DNA of 64,000 bases from CAYMPW01 sp964392725 (GCA_964392725.1 CAYMPW010000004.1:6149-70148); one strand, 5' to 3'; shown: positions 1 through 10,149, numbered from the stretch's first letter. Numbers and translations: made by a program. The notes: generated from the sequence alone by a model not told the origin.

Positions 1-2
1 TC

Positions 3-374
3 AACGACATCTTGACACTCTCTGAAGAAAGCATTCTTTCACGCAGGCTTCAGACCGTTGTATTCGAAAAAGGTCTTGCAACAACCATCGGCCAGGCTAG
101 GCAGATGATCGTTCACGGACACATTCACATCAACGGACACAGAGTAAACATTCCCGGTTACATCGTCACCAGGGCAGAAGAAGCATCCGTCGAATACGAC
201 CCCGCTTCACCCTTCACAGACGATATGCACCCTATGAGACTTTCCGCAGAAGAAGCCGCAGCCCAGGCAGCAGCAAAAGCTGAAGCCCAGGCAGCAAAGG
301 ATGCAGAAGACGCAGCAGCAGCAAAAGCTGATGCAGAAGAAGCAGGAATCACAGCAGAGGATGGTGAAAACTGA
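3..374 (+). CDS. rps4: 30S ribosomal protein S4, partial (C-terminal part)
   Basis: The reading frame is open from the window edge, so the start lies upstream. The visible 123 residues hold the S4 RNA-binding core (RRLQTVVF, then the IGQARQMIVHGHIHING stretch) that binds the 16S rRNA 5' domain. The last ~40 residues are an Ala/Glu/Lys-rich low-complexity tail beyond the usual S4 fold. The stop overlaps the start of the S11 gene by one base (TGATG), showing translational coupling. The order S4-S11-Rpo3 is standard for archaeal ribosomal operons, with S13 expected upstream. Identity is secure; only the N-terminus is missing. Confidence 0.95.
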   Translation, partial: NDILTLSEESILSRRLQTVVFEKGLATTIGQARQMIVHGHIHINGHRVNIPGYIVTRAEEASVEYDPASPFTDDMHPMRLSAEEAAAQAAAKAEAQAAKDAEDAAAAKADAEEAGITAEDGEN

Positions 375-766
375 TGGCAGCAGAACCTAAGTGGGGCATT
401 GCGAACATTTACGCAAGCTACAACAACATCATGATTACCCTTACGGATATCACCGGAGCAGAAACAATCACAAAAGCCACTGGTGGAATGGTTGTTAAAC
501 AGGCAAAGGATGAATCTTCACCTTATGCGGCACAGAGAGCAGCTGAAAAGATTGCAGAAGTCGCTAAAGAAAGGGACATCATCGGAATCCACGTCAAAGT
601 ACGTGCACCCGGTGGAAACAAGTCAACATCCCCCGGTCCTGGAGCACAGGCAGCAATCCGTGCTCTCGCAAGGGCAGGTCTCAGGATCGGCCGCATCGAG
701 GATGTTACACCCATCCCCCACGATGGAACCAAGAAAAGTGGCGGACGTAGAGGACGCAGGGTCTGA
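374..766 (+). CDS. rps11: 30S ribosomal protein S11
   Basis: Protein of 130 residues, the normal archaeal length. It begins WGIANIYASYNN, has the central TGGMVVK motif, the VRAPGGNKS segment, and ends with the basic GGRRGRRV tail that contacts the platform of the small subunit. The ATG overlaps the S4 stop by one base; the Rpo3 gene starts 12 bases after this stop, preceded by GGAGGT. It is the middle gene of the S4-S11-Rpo3 operon. No anomalies. Confidence 0.97.
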   Translation: MAAEPKWGIANIYASYNNIMITLTDITGAETITKATGGMVVKQAKDESSPYAAQRAAEKIAEVAKERDIIGIHVKVRAPGGNKSTSPGPGAQAAIRALARAGLRIGRIEDVTPIPHDGTKKSGGRRGRRV

Positions 767-778
767 GGAGGTCTGACT

Positions 779-1612
779 ATGGACATTGAAACAATCGAAA
801 TGACAGAGAGGAAAGCAAGATTCGTTCTTAGAAACTCCTCGCCTGCCATGGCAAATGCACTCAGGAGGACAATGTTGTCCAACATCCCTAAAATGGCAAT
901 CGATCGCGTGGAATTCCACCTCGGTCCCATTATGGTTGATGATAAAGAGTATGAGAGCGTTACGCCCTTGTTCGACGAGATCGTAGCCCACAGGTTGGGT
1001 ATGGTCCCTGTGCCCACAGACTACCAGCTCTTTACCACACAGGACAAATGTGTCTGCAACGGTGAAGGCTGCCCCAGCTGTACAATCATGTACAGTCTGA
1101 ACAAGATCGGCCCGTGTACAGTTTATTCAGGAGACTTAATGCCTCTTGGAAATCCTGACCTCAAAGTCAAAGACGAGAGAATACCTATTGTCGAACTCAA
1201 CGACGACCAGGCAGTTCTTATTTACGCAATCGCAGTAATGGGAACCGCAAAACAGCACGTAAAGTGGCAGGTCGCAAACGGAGTAGGTTACAAGTATCTC
1301 CCGATCATAACCATTGATCCTATGTTAGAATCAAGTTCTGAAACACTCAAGTGTGCAGAACTGTGTCCTAAGAAGGTCTTCGACGTTGAAGGTGGCATCC
1401 TTGTAGCTAAACGCCCCCTTGACTGTACTTTGTGCCACACTTGCACAGAAAAGGTCGATGGAAGCGGAGTACTTGTAGAATCATCCGATAAAGATTTTGT
1501 ATTCAAATTCGAAACCGATGGTTCACTCACAGCACAGGATTGTCTTAACAAGGCATTGGAAATCCTCTCAGAGGATGCTGCAAGCCTTGAAAGTCAGATC
1601 GACGCACTTTAA
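779..1612 (+). CDS. rpo3: DNA-directed RNA polymerase subunit D (Rpo3)
   Basis: Protein of 277 residues homologous to bacterial alpha and eukaryotic Rpb3, which nucleates RNA polymerase assembly with subunits L, N and P. The N-terminal part has the alpha-like ANALRRTMLSNIPKMAI motif. The inserted domain carries a ferredoxin-like cysteine set (CAELC near residue 192, CTLCHTC near 216-222), consistent with a structural Fe-S cluster as known in several archaeal subunit D proteins; a short cysteine group also lies near residues 82-91 (KCVCNGEGCPSC). The gene has a good Shine-Dalgarno sequence (GGAGGT) and is last in the operon, followed by a hairpin at 1629. Confidence 0.96.
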   Translation: MDIETIEMTERKARFVLRNSSPAMANALRRTMLSNIPKMAIDRVEFHLGPIMVDDKEYESVTPLFDEIVAHRLGMVPVPTDYQLFTTQDKCVCNGEGCPSCTIMYSLNKIGPCTVYSGDLMPLGNPDLKVKDERIPIVELNDDQAVLIYAIAVMGTAKQHVKWQVANGVGYKYLPIITIDPMLESSSETLKCAELCPKKVFDVEGGILVAKRPLDCTLCHTCTEKVDGSGVLVESSDKDFVFKFETDGSLTAQDCLNKALEILSEDAASLESQIDAL

Positions 1613-1628
1613 ACAATTTCAATTTACT

Positions 1629-1663
1629 CGACCCCTGTGAGCAGGGGTCGAAACCTTTGTTTT
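1629..1663 (+). terminator. Hairpin and T-rich stretch after rpo3
   Basis: A perfect 9-bp stem (CGACCCCTG, 1629-1637, with 1642-1650) closes a TGAG loop and is followed by a T-rich stretch (1656-1663). It lies between the convergent rpo3 and polC genes and probably ends the ribosomal operon transcript. Its right arm ends in GGGTCGAAAC, the same ten bases that end the inverted repeat at 34854-34890. Confidence 0.65.
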
Positions 1664-1678
1664 TAAGAATTAAAATAT

Positions 1679-4600
1679 TCAGAAGAAATCTGAAAGTTTG
1701 CACTTTTTTATTTTATCGTTATTAAAAATAGAATCCATACTCATTTCAAGAATTTCTATTCTTTCTTTGGTATAGTTATCAACACCATATTTCTCACTCA
1801 TTTCTTTTGAGACGCCAAGATATTTTTTTACACTGGCTTCGTGAACAGTTAGGGTGAGATTATGTCCGCAATTCGTGCATCTTCCAGAAAGTGGAATTCT
1901 ACGATATTTGGATCCACATCTTGTACAACGCATTGTTTGTGCAGAGAAACTTCTAAGATTTCCAATCATATCGGGCATAAGATGTTTATTAATAACTCTT
2001 GATGCAACATCTTTTTCATCAACAGCACGAATTTTTTTTCCAAGGTATAATTGAGCATCCATTTTATCTCTCATACTTTCCAAGGTTGTGTATGCAGAAT
2101 GTTTAGGCCCCTCTGAGATATCATTGGTATCGTGAGTAAATCCAATTTCTTCATATTGTCTATATGTTCCTACACGTCCACTTATAAGATCCATTATTTT
2201 TTCAACATCTTTCGGATCTTTCATTTCCATGGCCGCGTTATAAAATTCTAGTGGATACTCTCTAAGACAATCTATGTTATGAGCTTCTTTATCAATTTCA
2301 TTTGGATCAAGTCTTGTTGTAAGAACAAGAGGGGCATCCATGAGACCTCCACGCCTATTTGGCATGAAAAGTTTGGAGAAATTCAACAAACCATCCAGCA
2401 TAAGGATGATACTGTCTTCATCACCGTCACAGTTTCTTCTTTTTGCAGCATGGAAAAATGGATGTGCTAGGCCTCCAAATGCACCTGTGTATCCAATGAT
2501 GCGGCAGAGAATTCCACCCGATGTATGAGGTGCTAATCCAATACCAAGATGGCCTATCAAATCTTTACGATTTTCTGCAAAATAATATCTGTCTAAACCA
2601 TAGAATTTTTCCAATTCATCATCTACAAATTTAGCTACACGAACCATAAAGTCTCCACAATTGCGAGATGGGATAAAATCTTGAACTTTTAATTCACATA
2701 TTTGTTCTCCATCTATAAGTGGATCTCCATTCCAATCATGTGTATATCCAAGTTCGTGAGCCTTTTCAATATCCAATTCTATTTCTCTAGGTCTAAAATG
2801 TGTTAGAGGGATATCGGTCATATCAAAACGAATAGTTCCATCTTTGTTTACAATAATATCATGTTTAGCTCTAAGAATCCCTTTTTCTAAATCTTCCGGA
2901 ACATGAGTTTTTGAAGTCAGTTCTTCTAAGCATTTGATCTCATCCGGTGCTCTTTCTTTTAGTAATTCAAGAGAGGATTTTAATTCGTTCCCCAAATCTA
3001 AATTCATTTTGTTGTCTCTGCCCTTCTCCTCGTAATATGTGTGATTTCCGCATTCTCTACACCATGTGCGGTATGTTGAGATTCTACAATTTTTACAGAA
3101 TCTGTATCCAAGGGTTGGAAGATACTCTGATTTTTCATTGGAAGTTTTTCTTATATTATCATATTTTTTAAGAGTGGTAACAGCACTTTTAATTTCTCTT
3201 TTTACATCTGGGTCTTTACCAATAGGGAAAAGAACATGTGCACCGGGTGCCATTTTACGTTCTTTTGCTTTTTCCGGACGGGCCATTCTAGTTCCGACAC
3301 GAGTGCGAGCTCTTGCTCTAACTTCAATGCCCAACGCATTACTAACAGCGTCTAAACTCAAACCTTCCAAAGGTGTCTTTTTTGATATGGATCCATTTTT
3401 AACTTCCAATCCAAGACCTTCAATAAGTGGAAGTGATAATATTTCTGAAACATTTATGATATTGTCTCTAACTGTGTGTAATGCCCCTAAATCTTCCAAT
3501 GTAAGTTTACTCTCAGATTCTTGAGGGATATGTAATGAACCATCATACGATCCATTGATTGCAATATATTCTGCTAATGATGAGAGGCGTGAAGTTTCAA
3601 CATCGTACCAAAATAAATTGTATTTTGGATGGAGTGGAATTCCAATTTCACACGACATCTGCTTGGCACGCTCATAAGTTGGATCATTCCAATCTTCTGG
3701 AAGAGAATCCGTTTTAGAGAGAATTTCTTGTTTATGCCATTCGATTGGATATCCACAGGGTACAAGCATGTGGTTATTCTCTGAAAATTCACCAAACGGA
3801 ATTAATATTTCTCCATTATCTATAATTTCAGAGATCTCATTTTTTACAGCTATAACTTCTTCTTTCGTATCGCAGTAAATTAAATCTCCATTGTTCAAAA
3901 GGAGAATCGGACCTTCAATGGTATTGCAGGGAGTAACAACACAAGCTTTTCCCGGACGTTCTATTTTTACCTGGGTTCCAAGTGCCATAAATTCGTCCAT
4001 GGCATACATGCTCGCGGGATTAAATGCCAAAGATGCTAACCCTGATGTTCTGGCTCTTCCATACCTTAATCTAAATCCTCCAACCTTGGAAGGGTGACTA
4101 AAAATAGGTCTTCCCGCAACAATATCTTTGATGTATTTCTCTGCGGGTTCCACTTTCTTTTCTTTAGGGCCGTCTGAATCGTCTTTTACTTTGTGGGAAT
4201 CGATATATTCTCCAATAAATTCCCAACCTTCTAATTCTAATTTATCAACGTGTTTTTTGATTTTAGAAGCTTTTTGACATAAACCTTCTGCAATAACAAG
4301 ACATGCACCGCCACGAACTTTGTTCGTTTCTATGCGCTCCAAATCTCTGTATCCGGATATTTCTACGTTTTCCGTACCTTCTCCATCGATACAAACAGGG
4401 CAGTTTTTTACGATAAGATTAATTTCCTGAGGTGTAGGAACGTACTGAAGATGTTGTGCTTGCTTATACAACGGAATTTCTTCATCAAATCTGGCAATTT
4501 CCTTTTCTGTAGGAATATATTTTCCGATATTGAGTTCACGTCTTACAACGTCTGCGATAAGAACACTCATTGCTTGTCCGGTTCCACCGGCTGCACGGAT

Positions 4601-5053
4601 GGGTCCTGCGAAAACTAAGTCGACATAGTTTGTCCCATCATAGTTTTTCATAATTTTTGTGGCAGCAATACCTTCCAAAGGCGCTACAAGGATACCTTCT
4701 GTAAGAACGGCTAAACCAACTCTTACAGCTCTGTCAATAGCTATTTCCATGCTTTCAGCAGGTCTTTTTGCAACTTCTTTTGCAACAATCAGTGAAACAA
4801 GTTCTCTGTTTCCATATTCATCTGTAAGTCTACGAATGTCTTCTGCAATGCCTTCGACATTATAATCTTCCAAAAGTTTTTCCACACGTGACGCAAGGTC
4901 TTCGGCACGGGGGATTTCCACTCTTATTTCTGGATCTCTCCCGCGCCTGCGCGCTGCTGTAGCTATATTGTAACAATTATCATTTTCATCAGACAAACGT
5001 TTGAAGTACTCTGCCATTTCAGAGCTCATCGCGACTTGTCCGGGCATATTCAT
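1679..5053 (-). CDS. polC: DNA polymerase D large (catalytic) subunit DP2
   Basis: Protein of 1124 residues, typical for DP2, the catalytic subunit of the archaeal family D replicative polymerase. The family core is visible: N-terminal AEYFKRL, the GPIRAAGGTGQA motif near residue 150, the RYGRARTSGLASLAFNP motif near 330, and the acidic catalytic NCDGDED motif near 874 followed by MLDGLLNF and RRGGLMDAPL. Two zinc ribbons are present, near residue 654 (CKNC...CREC) and near 1040-1060 (CTRCG...CTNCG). No intein interrupts the catalytic motifs, although archaeal polC genes often carry one. The ATG overlaps the upstream GTPase stop by 4 bases (ATGA), so the two are co-translated; a second ATG lies two codons in. 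The small subunit DP1 is not in this window. Confidence 0.96.
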   Translation of the reverse strand: MNMPGQVAMSSEMAEYFKRLSDENDNCYNIATAARRRGRDPEIRVEIPRAEDLASRVEKLLEDYNVEGIAEDIRRLTDEYGNRELVSLIVAKEVAKRPAESMEIAIDRAVRVGLAVLTEGILVAPLEGIAATKIMKNYDGTNYVDLVFAGPIRAAGGTGQAMSVLIADVVRRELNIGKYIPTEKEIARFDEEIPLYKQAQHLQYVPTPQEINLIVKNCPVCIDGEGTENVEISGYRDLERIETNKVRGGACLVIAEGLCQKASKIKKHVDKLELEGWEFIGEYIDSHKVKDDSDGPKEKKVEPAEKYIKDIVAGRPIFSHPSKVGGFRLRYGRARTSGLASLAFNPASMYAMDEFMALGTQVKIERPGKACVVTPCNTIEGPILLLNNGDLIYCDTKEEVIAVKNEISEIIDNGEILIPFGEFSENNHMLVPCGYPIEWHKQEILSKTDSLPEDWNDPTYERAKQMSCEIGIPLHPKYNLFWYDVETSRLSSLAEYIAINGSYDGSLHIPQESESKLTLEDLGALHTVRDNIINVSEILSLPLIEGLGLEVKNGSISKKTPLEGLSLDAVSNALGIEVRARARTRVGTRMARPEKAKERKMAPGAHVLFPIGKDPDVKREIKSAVTTLKKYDNIRKTSNEKSEYLPTLGYRFCKNCRISTYRTWCRECGNHTYYEEKGRDNKMNLDLGNELKSSLELLKERAPDEIKCLEELTSKTHVPEDLEKGILRAKHDIIVNKDGTIRFDMTDIPLTHFRPREIELDIEKAHELGYTHDWNGDPLIDGEQICELKVQDFIPSRNCGDFMVRVAKFVDDELEKFYGLDRYYFAENRKDLIGHLGIGLAPHTSGGILCRIIGYTGAFGGLAHPFFHAAKRRNCDGDEDSIILMLDGLLNFSKLFMPNRRGGLMDAPLVLTTRLDPNEIDKEAHNIDCLREYPLEFYNAAMEMKDPKDVEKIMDLISGRVGTYRQYEEIGFTHDTNDISEGPKHSAYTTLESMRDKMDAQLYLGKKIRAVDEKDVASRVINKHLMPDMIGNLRSFSAQTMRCTRCGSKYRRIPLSGRCTNCGHNLTLTVHEASVKKYLGVSKEMSEKYGVDNYTKERIEILEMSMDSIFNNDKIKKCKLSDFF

Positions 5054-6036
5054 TCCTCGATTCTATCAAGTTTCACTGCCTTTAATTGTTTGAGAATTTC
5101 ATTACGTACAACATCCACGTTCTCTCCGGTTTCTCCGGAGAAGTATAAGCGTCCGCTATCTGTACGTTTAAGATCACATTTGCTTTCGGCAACAATAATG
5201 GGAACGCCTGCAAAACCTTTTTCAACAGAGTCAAGGAGTGCGAGTTGTTTCTCCATGGTGAAACCGCATGTTTCCGAAGGATCCATAATGAAAAGGATGA
5301 CATGGGTAAGATATTTCAATGCAAGAATTGCCTGCTTTTCGATATCATTCCTTTCTCCCAATTCTCTATCCAAAAGACCGGGGGTATCAATAATCTGATA
5401 TTTTCTCCATCCATCTTCTATGTGTCCAATAACAACTCCTTTTGTTGTGAAAGGATATGGTGCGATTTCGGGTGCTGCAGTACTGAGAACTGTTACCATT
5501 TTGCTTTTTCCAACGTTAGGGAATCCTGCAACAACAACAGTTGCAACTGTAGATTCAATCGAGGGAATAATCCTGAATTTGTTTTTAGCATTCTGAAGGA
5601 AAAGAAGATCATCATCTATTCTACGAATGATTGAAGAAAGTCTTCCGTAGAAAGCAACACGAACGGATTCTATTATTGCAGGATCTTTACTTCTTCTTAT
5701 GTTCCTGAGTGCTTCGTTTTTTAATTTTTCAGTGCGGGTGGATGCCCAGTTAAGAGCACCAAGCGCTTTTTTGTAACGATCGATTCCGATGATAAGGTCA
5801 ACGAGTTCGGGGAAGAAATCTTCTTCTTTTTCCATCCTGGGGAATCTGTTGACATATCCATCAAGGGTTGCGGTTACAATATCTCCTGATGCCGTAACTT
5901 TTGCAAGTGCGGTTTTCTTTTTTCCATCCAAGAGATTTGTTCCTTTTACACTGATCTTGGACGCCCTGTGATAAGCCTTATCCATAAGCTCCTCTGAAGT
6001 GAGGACGGTCGGTATTTTAGAGTTAGCCCAAGCCAT
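5050..6036 (-). CDS. NOG1-like GTPase
   Basis: Protein of 328 residues of the Obg/NOG1 branch of translation-factor-related GTPases; NOG1 acts in large ribosomal subunit maturation. An N-terminal helical region (about 1-160) precedes the G domain: G1 GFPNVGKS (171-178), a G2 region with APYPFTTKG, G3 DTPG (217-220). The G4 box is SKCD (285-288) rather than the usual NKxD; Ser in place of Asn is unusual but the Lys and Asp are kept. The stop overlaps the polC start (ATGA), linking a ribosome-assembly GTPase to the replicative polymerase. Family assignment is firm; exact function is inferred. Confidence 0.87.
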   Translation of the reverse strand: MAWANSKIPTVLTSEELMDKAYHRASKISVKGTNLLDGKKKTALAKVTASGDIVTATLDGYVNRFPRMEKEEDFFPELVDLIIGIDRYKKALGALNWASTRTEKLKNEALRNIRRSKDPAIIESVRVAFYGRLSSIIRRIDDDLLFLQNAKNKFRIIPSIESTVATVVVAGFPNVGKSKMVTVLSTAAPEIAPYPFTTKGVVIGHIEDGWRKYQIIDTPGLLDRELGERNDIEKQAILALKYLTHVILFIMDPSETCGFTMEKQLALLDSVEKGFAGVPIIVAESKCDLKRTDSGRLYFSGETGENVDVVRNEILKQLKAVKLDRIEE

Positions 6037-6093
6037 ACTTTAGGTTATACACAGTCCCTTATATTACTTTCGCGCCTGTATACGCGCGGGGGA

Positions 6094-9000
6094 TTATTCG
6101 CCCCCGCGCTCGAACACTGCTTTCATAAGCCAAAGGTCGGATTTTTGATTTTTATCTGCATCAAGTCCGGACGGGATTGCCGCATACGGACAGTTTTCAA
6201 TAACTATCCCTGCTTCTACTCTCCATCTTCCGCCTTCGTATCCGATTAATGCTCCGAGTCCGGATACGTTGCATGCTATTGAAATTCCGATATTTACTTC
6301 GGTATTTCCTCTGGGGTCCAGAATCTTGGGCATAGACATTCCGGTGAATATCTGCAACTTAACGTAGACATTATCTGTTATTACGTCAATGCTTCTCATT
6401 CCGAACGGATTTTTTACGTTGAAGACCAAAGCTTCGATTTCTCCTACCAGCCATTTGAGCCCATCTTCTATGAAGTCAGATCCTATGGCCAAAGATATCT
6501 TCATACCTACGCCGAGAGATCCGCTATAGTCCTGAACAGTTACAGTAAGGAACATTGAGGCTTCGACCACACATCCTGCGATTCTTTCAATCGCGGTGTC
6601 TATGGCGTTTCTCATCATTTTTTCGAAGAATTCACTTAAGTCGTCGAGTCCCTTCAATTCCGAGCCCATGCTGTCGAATGTTTCGATTGCAGAATCTTTG
6701 AAGATGTCTACAATCATCTCCTCTACAAACTTTACTCCGATTTTTCCGGATCCGTTTGAAGAGTTTGGACTACCTGGCTCAAGTGCCCATTCTGTAGAAC
6801 CATCAGCGATTCTCTGCCAGGTGAAATCATCGTTTTTCTCATCTCTGCACCACGGGGTTTTATCAACCAATTGGCCTGCGGTATCGCGCAAGATAATACA
6901 TTCTCCAGATTTTCCGTTGCTGCTTCCGTTTATGAGCACCATCTTAGAATCCAATGTAACGACCATGCGACCCCTCGGAGATATGCTTCCGTCTAAAACA
7001 ACGTACTTTTCTTTTTCGTTGCTTCCTGCATGAAGAGTATATCCAGTAAGATCGACTCTGCTTCCTGTGGAGTTGTAAAGTTCTACCCATTCGAATCCTG
7101 CATCATCGCCGCTGGGATTTGATTCGAATTCGTTGATCAAAACACCGATTTCGAAAGGTGCGCTGTATTTCAGATTAAGGCCCACATCAATTCCAGCCTT
7201 TAATCCGGGAATCGGAAGAGGTATGTTGGACAATGCGGTTCCAACGCCGGGGATATCTGCTAAAGATATTCCGATTTCTCTGTATTGAATCAATTCTGGG
7301 AATGTGAGATACATATCTGTATCTCCTATTTTTCCGTCTACGGAAACCAGGTGGCGAGTATTCTTCATACAAGGGTCAAATGAAACGTTGAGTTCGAATC
7401 CGTTACCTTTTATGAATGCATCTCCAAGGATTGTGTACTGTCCTCTGGAATCTTTAAAGAGGCTCAACGAGCTATTAAGTTCCAATCCGCAAACATTTCC
7501 GACAAGGGAAACTTTTCCGATTGTTTTTGTACTCTTGACCCAGGTCTGAGCCTTGGTGGAAATCATTACAGTCATACCGAATAGTTCAAAACCCACTCCT
7601 TGTTCCTTTGACGTTATATCTACTAATGGTTTTAGTTGATCTTCGAAGAGTGCTACTAAACCGTCAACAATCCATTTCTCAATTGTTCTCTTCAACCAAT
7701 CAATTACATCCATGATAACATTGAATATTGTTTCAACAATCTGTGCTGCGAATTTTGCAATTTCTATAAGTACTGAACATATGGCGTTTCCAAGATCCAC
7801 AAGCATTGCGTAGATAACTCTGAGAGGTCCGAGAATCGGTTCCAAGAATTCCATTAACGCTTCCCATGCGTCTCCGAGAAGAGTGTTACTTGCTTCGTAT
7901 TCAACACCTGCCAATGCCCAACCGCTGATAACCGAAATCTCCATCTGAAGATCAATCGGTATTGTTCTGGATACGGATGATTTATCAAGACCCAGAGCGT
8001 CAATAATTCCATTGTTTGAAGATACATTATATGTGATTGTATCCTTTATGGAAATTGTAAACATTGATGAATACGATGCTCCTGAAGATTGTTTGAATCC
8101 GACATAGTGGATACAACGATCGTAGTTGTAATCGGGAGTATAAACATCCACTTTCAAATCGTTGCTTTGTTTATATTCTAATTTTTCTGTAACCTTTGAT
8201 CCATTGTCAAACGAAAGGGAATATCCTTCCTTTCCGGGGAATTCCATCACTCCGCATTCATAGAGCGACATACTGTTGGCAACTTCTTGCATCAAACCGC
8301 CCATATGTTTCGTCATGAGTTCTTCCGCGTTTCTTGAAAGATCGGCTTCCAACATTGCGGTGAACAAGCGTTTGAGATTTCCATCGTCTCTGTCCTTGGT
8401 GGTCTGCGTTATCGAGCTTATTTTTTCTACCTTTGAATCGACAGCTCTCTCGTAATCATTGATTAAAGATCTTACACTGGAACTGCGCATCATTTCTTCT
8501 GTAATTTTATCAATGTCTCTTGAAGTTGCATCAACCTGATTCATTACAGAATTTCTGATATTCGCTTTTATGTTAGACTTTAAATCACTGATTCCGTATG
8601 CGGAATCTCTATTCTTTGAAATCTTTTCGAAAATGGATCCGTAGAATGGATCGTATACTTTCTGATTTGCGGCACTGCTCATAATTTCGCGGTTGACTCT
8701 TTCACGGGAGCCATCGACAAATTCGTTTATGGCATTGTTAAGACTCGTAAGATAATCGGTTTTGTCGTATGCATTTATGTCGATTACTATTGAGCCCAAA
8801 GGTTTTCTCTTTGAAAGATCTAAAGCCGTAGAATTCAAGAAACTCTGTATTTTTTGAGAGAGTTCGTTCGTAGTATCGCGGTATTCGGCAACAAAGCCCG
8901 TCATTCCGGACCACTTGTGAAGGTCGACATCGGGATACTCGATGCTTCCGTTGAAACCTGTTCTGAAACTTTCTCCGTTTATGTTATATTCTGCGTACGG

Positions 9001-10125
9001 AATGGACAAATAGGTGTGCTTTCCGTTGAAAAGATATCTGTACTGAGATTCGGGATATCCATGATCTTTCATTGCTTGTGCCAGATAACCGGACGCATCT
9101 TCGTAATTGTTACCGTCCAATGCGCCTTTTATGAAGTTTCTTATGCCTACAACCGTATCTCCGAGAGTGCCCAATACTGCGAACATATCATCGATTCTGA
9201 GGTAGTCTATCCACTGGAGAACCATGTCATCAAGTATCGAAAGAATTGTTTGTGCGTAAACCGCGCTGAGATCGATTTCGATTTTATTTCCGTCGGCAAT
9301 ATACAAATCTGCCAAATCCATATTTTCTTCGTATGGGATGTAATCTCCATCGGTTGTTCTAAAACAAATCATCTGAACTGCGCGTAACGCATTATTGTAT
9401 GCAAGAGTAGCATCTTCGTCGGTTATGATCGATTTTGTTCCCATTTCTCCGTACTCGGAAAGCGAACCATATCCATTCAGGACACGGGTCTGTGCCAAAG
9501 ACGAAATCTGGTAATTCATCATTTGGAATAATATCGAAACTCCGCTTGTGAGGTTCTGTTCGAAAAGAGATGCTTTTTCAGAGATTAAAGGTAATGCGTA
9601 GGTTCCGTCGGATTCTATATCTACGGTAAATTCAGAATGTGCGGAATCGGAAGAAAAGTCTGCAGTAAAACTTCCTTTTGCAACAAGATATGCGGGAGTT
9701 GAAATCCCATCTGTATTTTCGGCAGCATCAAGTTTAAGCGATTTAACGTCAAGTTTAAAATTATAGTCTTTGAGATCTGCAACAACACATCCAACAGATA
9801 TTGGGAAGTTACGCGACATCCATTTTTCGGCACGAACATCGAATTTTTCCGAACGGTCTTTCATGGTTCCACCGTTTGGGTCGGTGCTGATGTTGTAGAT
9901 TATTTCGCCCATTCCTCTATTGACATACGCACATACATCCTCTTTGGCATCACCGACAGCTTCGATTTCGACACCGATGTTGTCTATGTTTTCAGCAGCT
10001 CTTTCGGTGGATGCGCTTACGATCCCGTATGCAGATCCCATTACCAGAAGAGTTACGGCAATGATTGCAAAAGGCATCTGTCCCTTTTTTGATTGTGCAA
10101 GGTTGTTCAGACTTATTTTAAACAT
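6094..10125 (-). CDS. Giant surface-anchored protein with lamin-tail domain
   Basis: I place the start at the ATG at 10125 (1343 residues) and not the TTG at 10164, because a TATA-like AATATAAA (10150-10157) lies about 28 bases upstream of that ATG, giving a leaderless transcript. An N-terminal hydrophobic segment (about residues 12-35, after KKGQ) looks like an uncleaved or pilin-like anchor. A long helical region follows, with an amphipathic hydrophobic stretch about residues 760-830. A lamin-tail-like beta domain sits at about 990-1120, recognisable by INEFESNPSGDD, the FEWVELYNSTGS motif and ALEPGSPNSSNG. The last 200 residues are not recognised. Many N-x-S/T sites suggest a glycosylated extracellular part. 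Binding role unknown. Confidence 0.75.
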   Translation of the reverse strand: MFKISLNNLAQSKKGQMPFAIIAVTLLVMGSAYGIVSASTERAAENIDNIGVEIEAVGDAKEDVCAYVNRGMGEIIYNISTDPNGGTMKDRSEKFDVRAEKWMSRNFPISVGCVVADLKDYNFKLDVKSLKLDAAENTDGISTPAYLVAKGSFTADFSSDSAHSEFTVDIESDGTYALPLISEKASLFEQNLTSGVSILFQMMNYQISSLAQTRVLNGYGSLSEYGEMGTKSIITDEDATLAYNNALRAVQMICFRTTDGDYIPYEENMDLADLYIADGNKIEIDLSAVYAQTILSILDDMVLQWIDYLRIDDMFAVLGTLGDTVVGIRNFIKGALDGNNYEDASGYLAQAMKDHGYPESQYRYLFNGKHTYLSIPYAEYNINGESFRTGFNGSIEYPDVDLHKWSGMTGFVAEYRDTTNELSQKIQSFLNSTALDLSKRKPLGSIVIDINAYDKTDYLTSLNNAINEFVDGSRERVNREIMSSAANQKVYDPFYGSIFEKISKNRDSAYGISDLKSNIKANIRNSVMNQVDATSRDIDKITEEMMRSSSVRSLINDYERAVDSKVEKISSITQTTKDRDDGNLKRLFTAMLEADLSRNAEELMTKHMGGLMQEVANSMSLYECGVMEFPGKEGYSLSFDNGSKVTEKLEYKQSNDLKVDVYTPDYNYDRCIHYVGFKQSSGASYSSMFTISIKDTITYNVSSNNGIIDALGLDKSSVSRTIPIDLQMEISVISGWALAGVEYEASNTLLGDAWEALMEFLEPILGPLRVIYAMLVDLGNAICSVLIEIAKFAAQIVETIFNVIMDVIDWLKRTIEKWIVDGLVALFEDQLKPLVDITSKEQGVGFELFGMTVMISTKAQTWVKSTKTIGKVSLVGNVCGLELNSSLSLFKDSRGQYTILGDAFIKGNGFELNVSFDPCMKNTRHLVSVDGKIGDTDMYLTFPELIQYREIGISLADIPGVGTALSNIPLPIPGLKAGIDVGLNLKYSAPFEIGVLINEFESNPSGDDAGFEWVELYNSTGSRVDLTGYTLHAGSNEKEKYVVLDGSISPRGRMVVTLDSKMVLINGSSNGKSGECIILRDTAGQLVDKTPWCRDEKNDDFTWQRIADGSTEWALEPGSPNSSNGSGKIGVKFVEEMIVDIFKDSAIETFDSMGSELKGLDDLSEFFEKMMRNAIDTAIERIAGCVVEASMFLTVTVQDYSGSLGVGMKISLAIGSDFIEDGLKWLVGEIEALVFNVKNPFGMRSIDVITDNVYVKLQIFTGMSMPKILDPRGNTEVNIGISIACNVSGLGALIGYEGGRWRVEAGIVIENCPYAAIPSGLDADKNQKSDLWLMKAVFERGGE

Positions 10126-10149
10126 AAGATATGTTTCGCGGTCTGTTGC

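Noticed and set aside
523..1017. Long minus-strand ORF opposite rpsK and rpo3
   Set aside because: It is antisense to two certain genes, has no family features and arises from biased codons.
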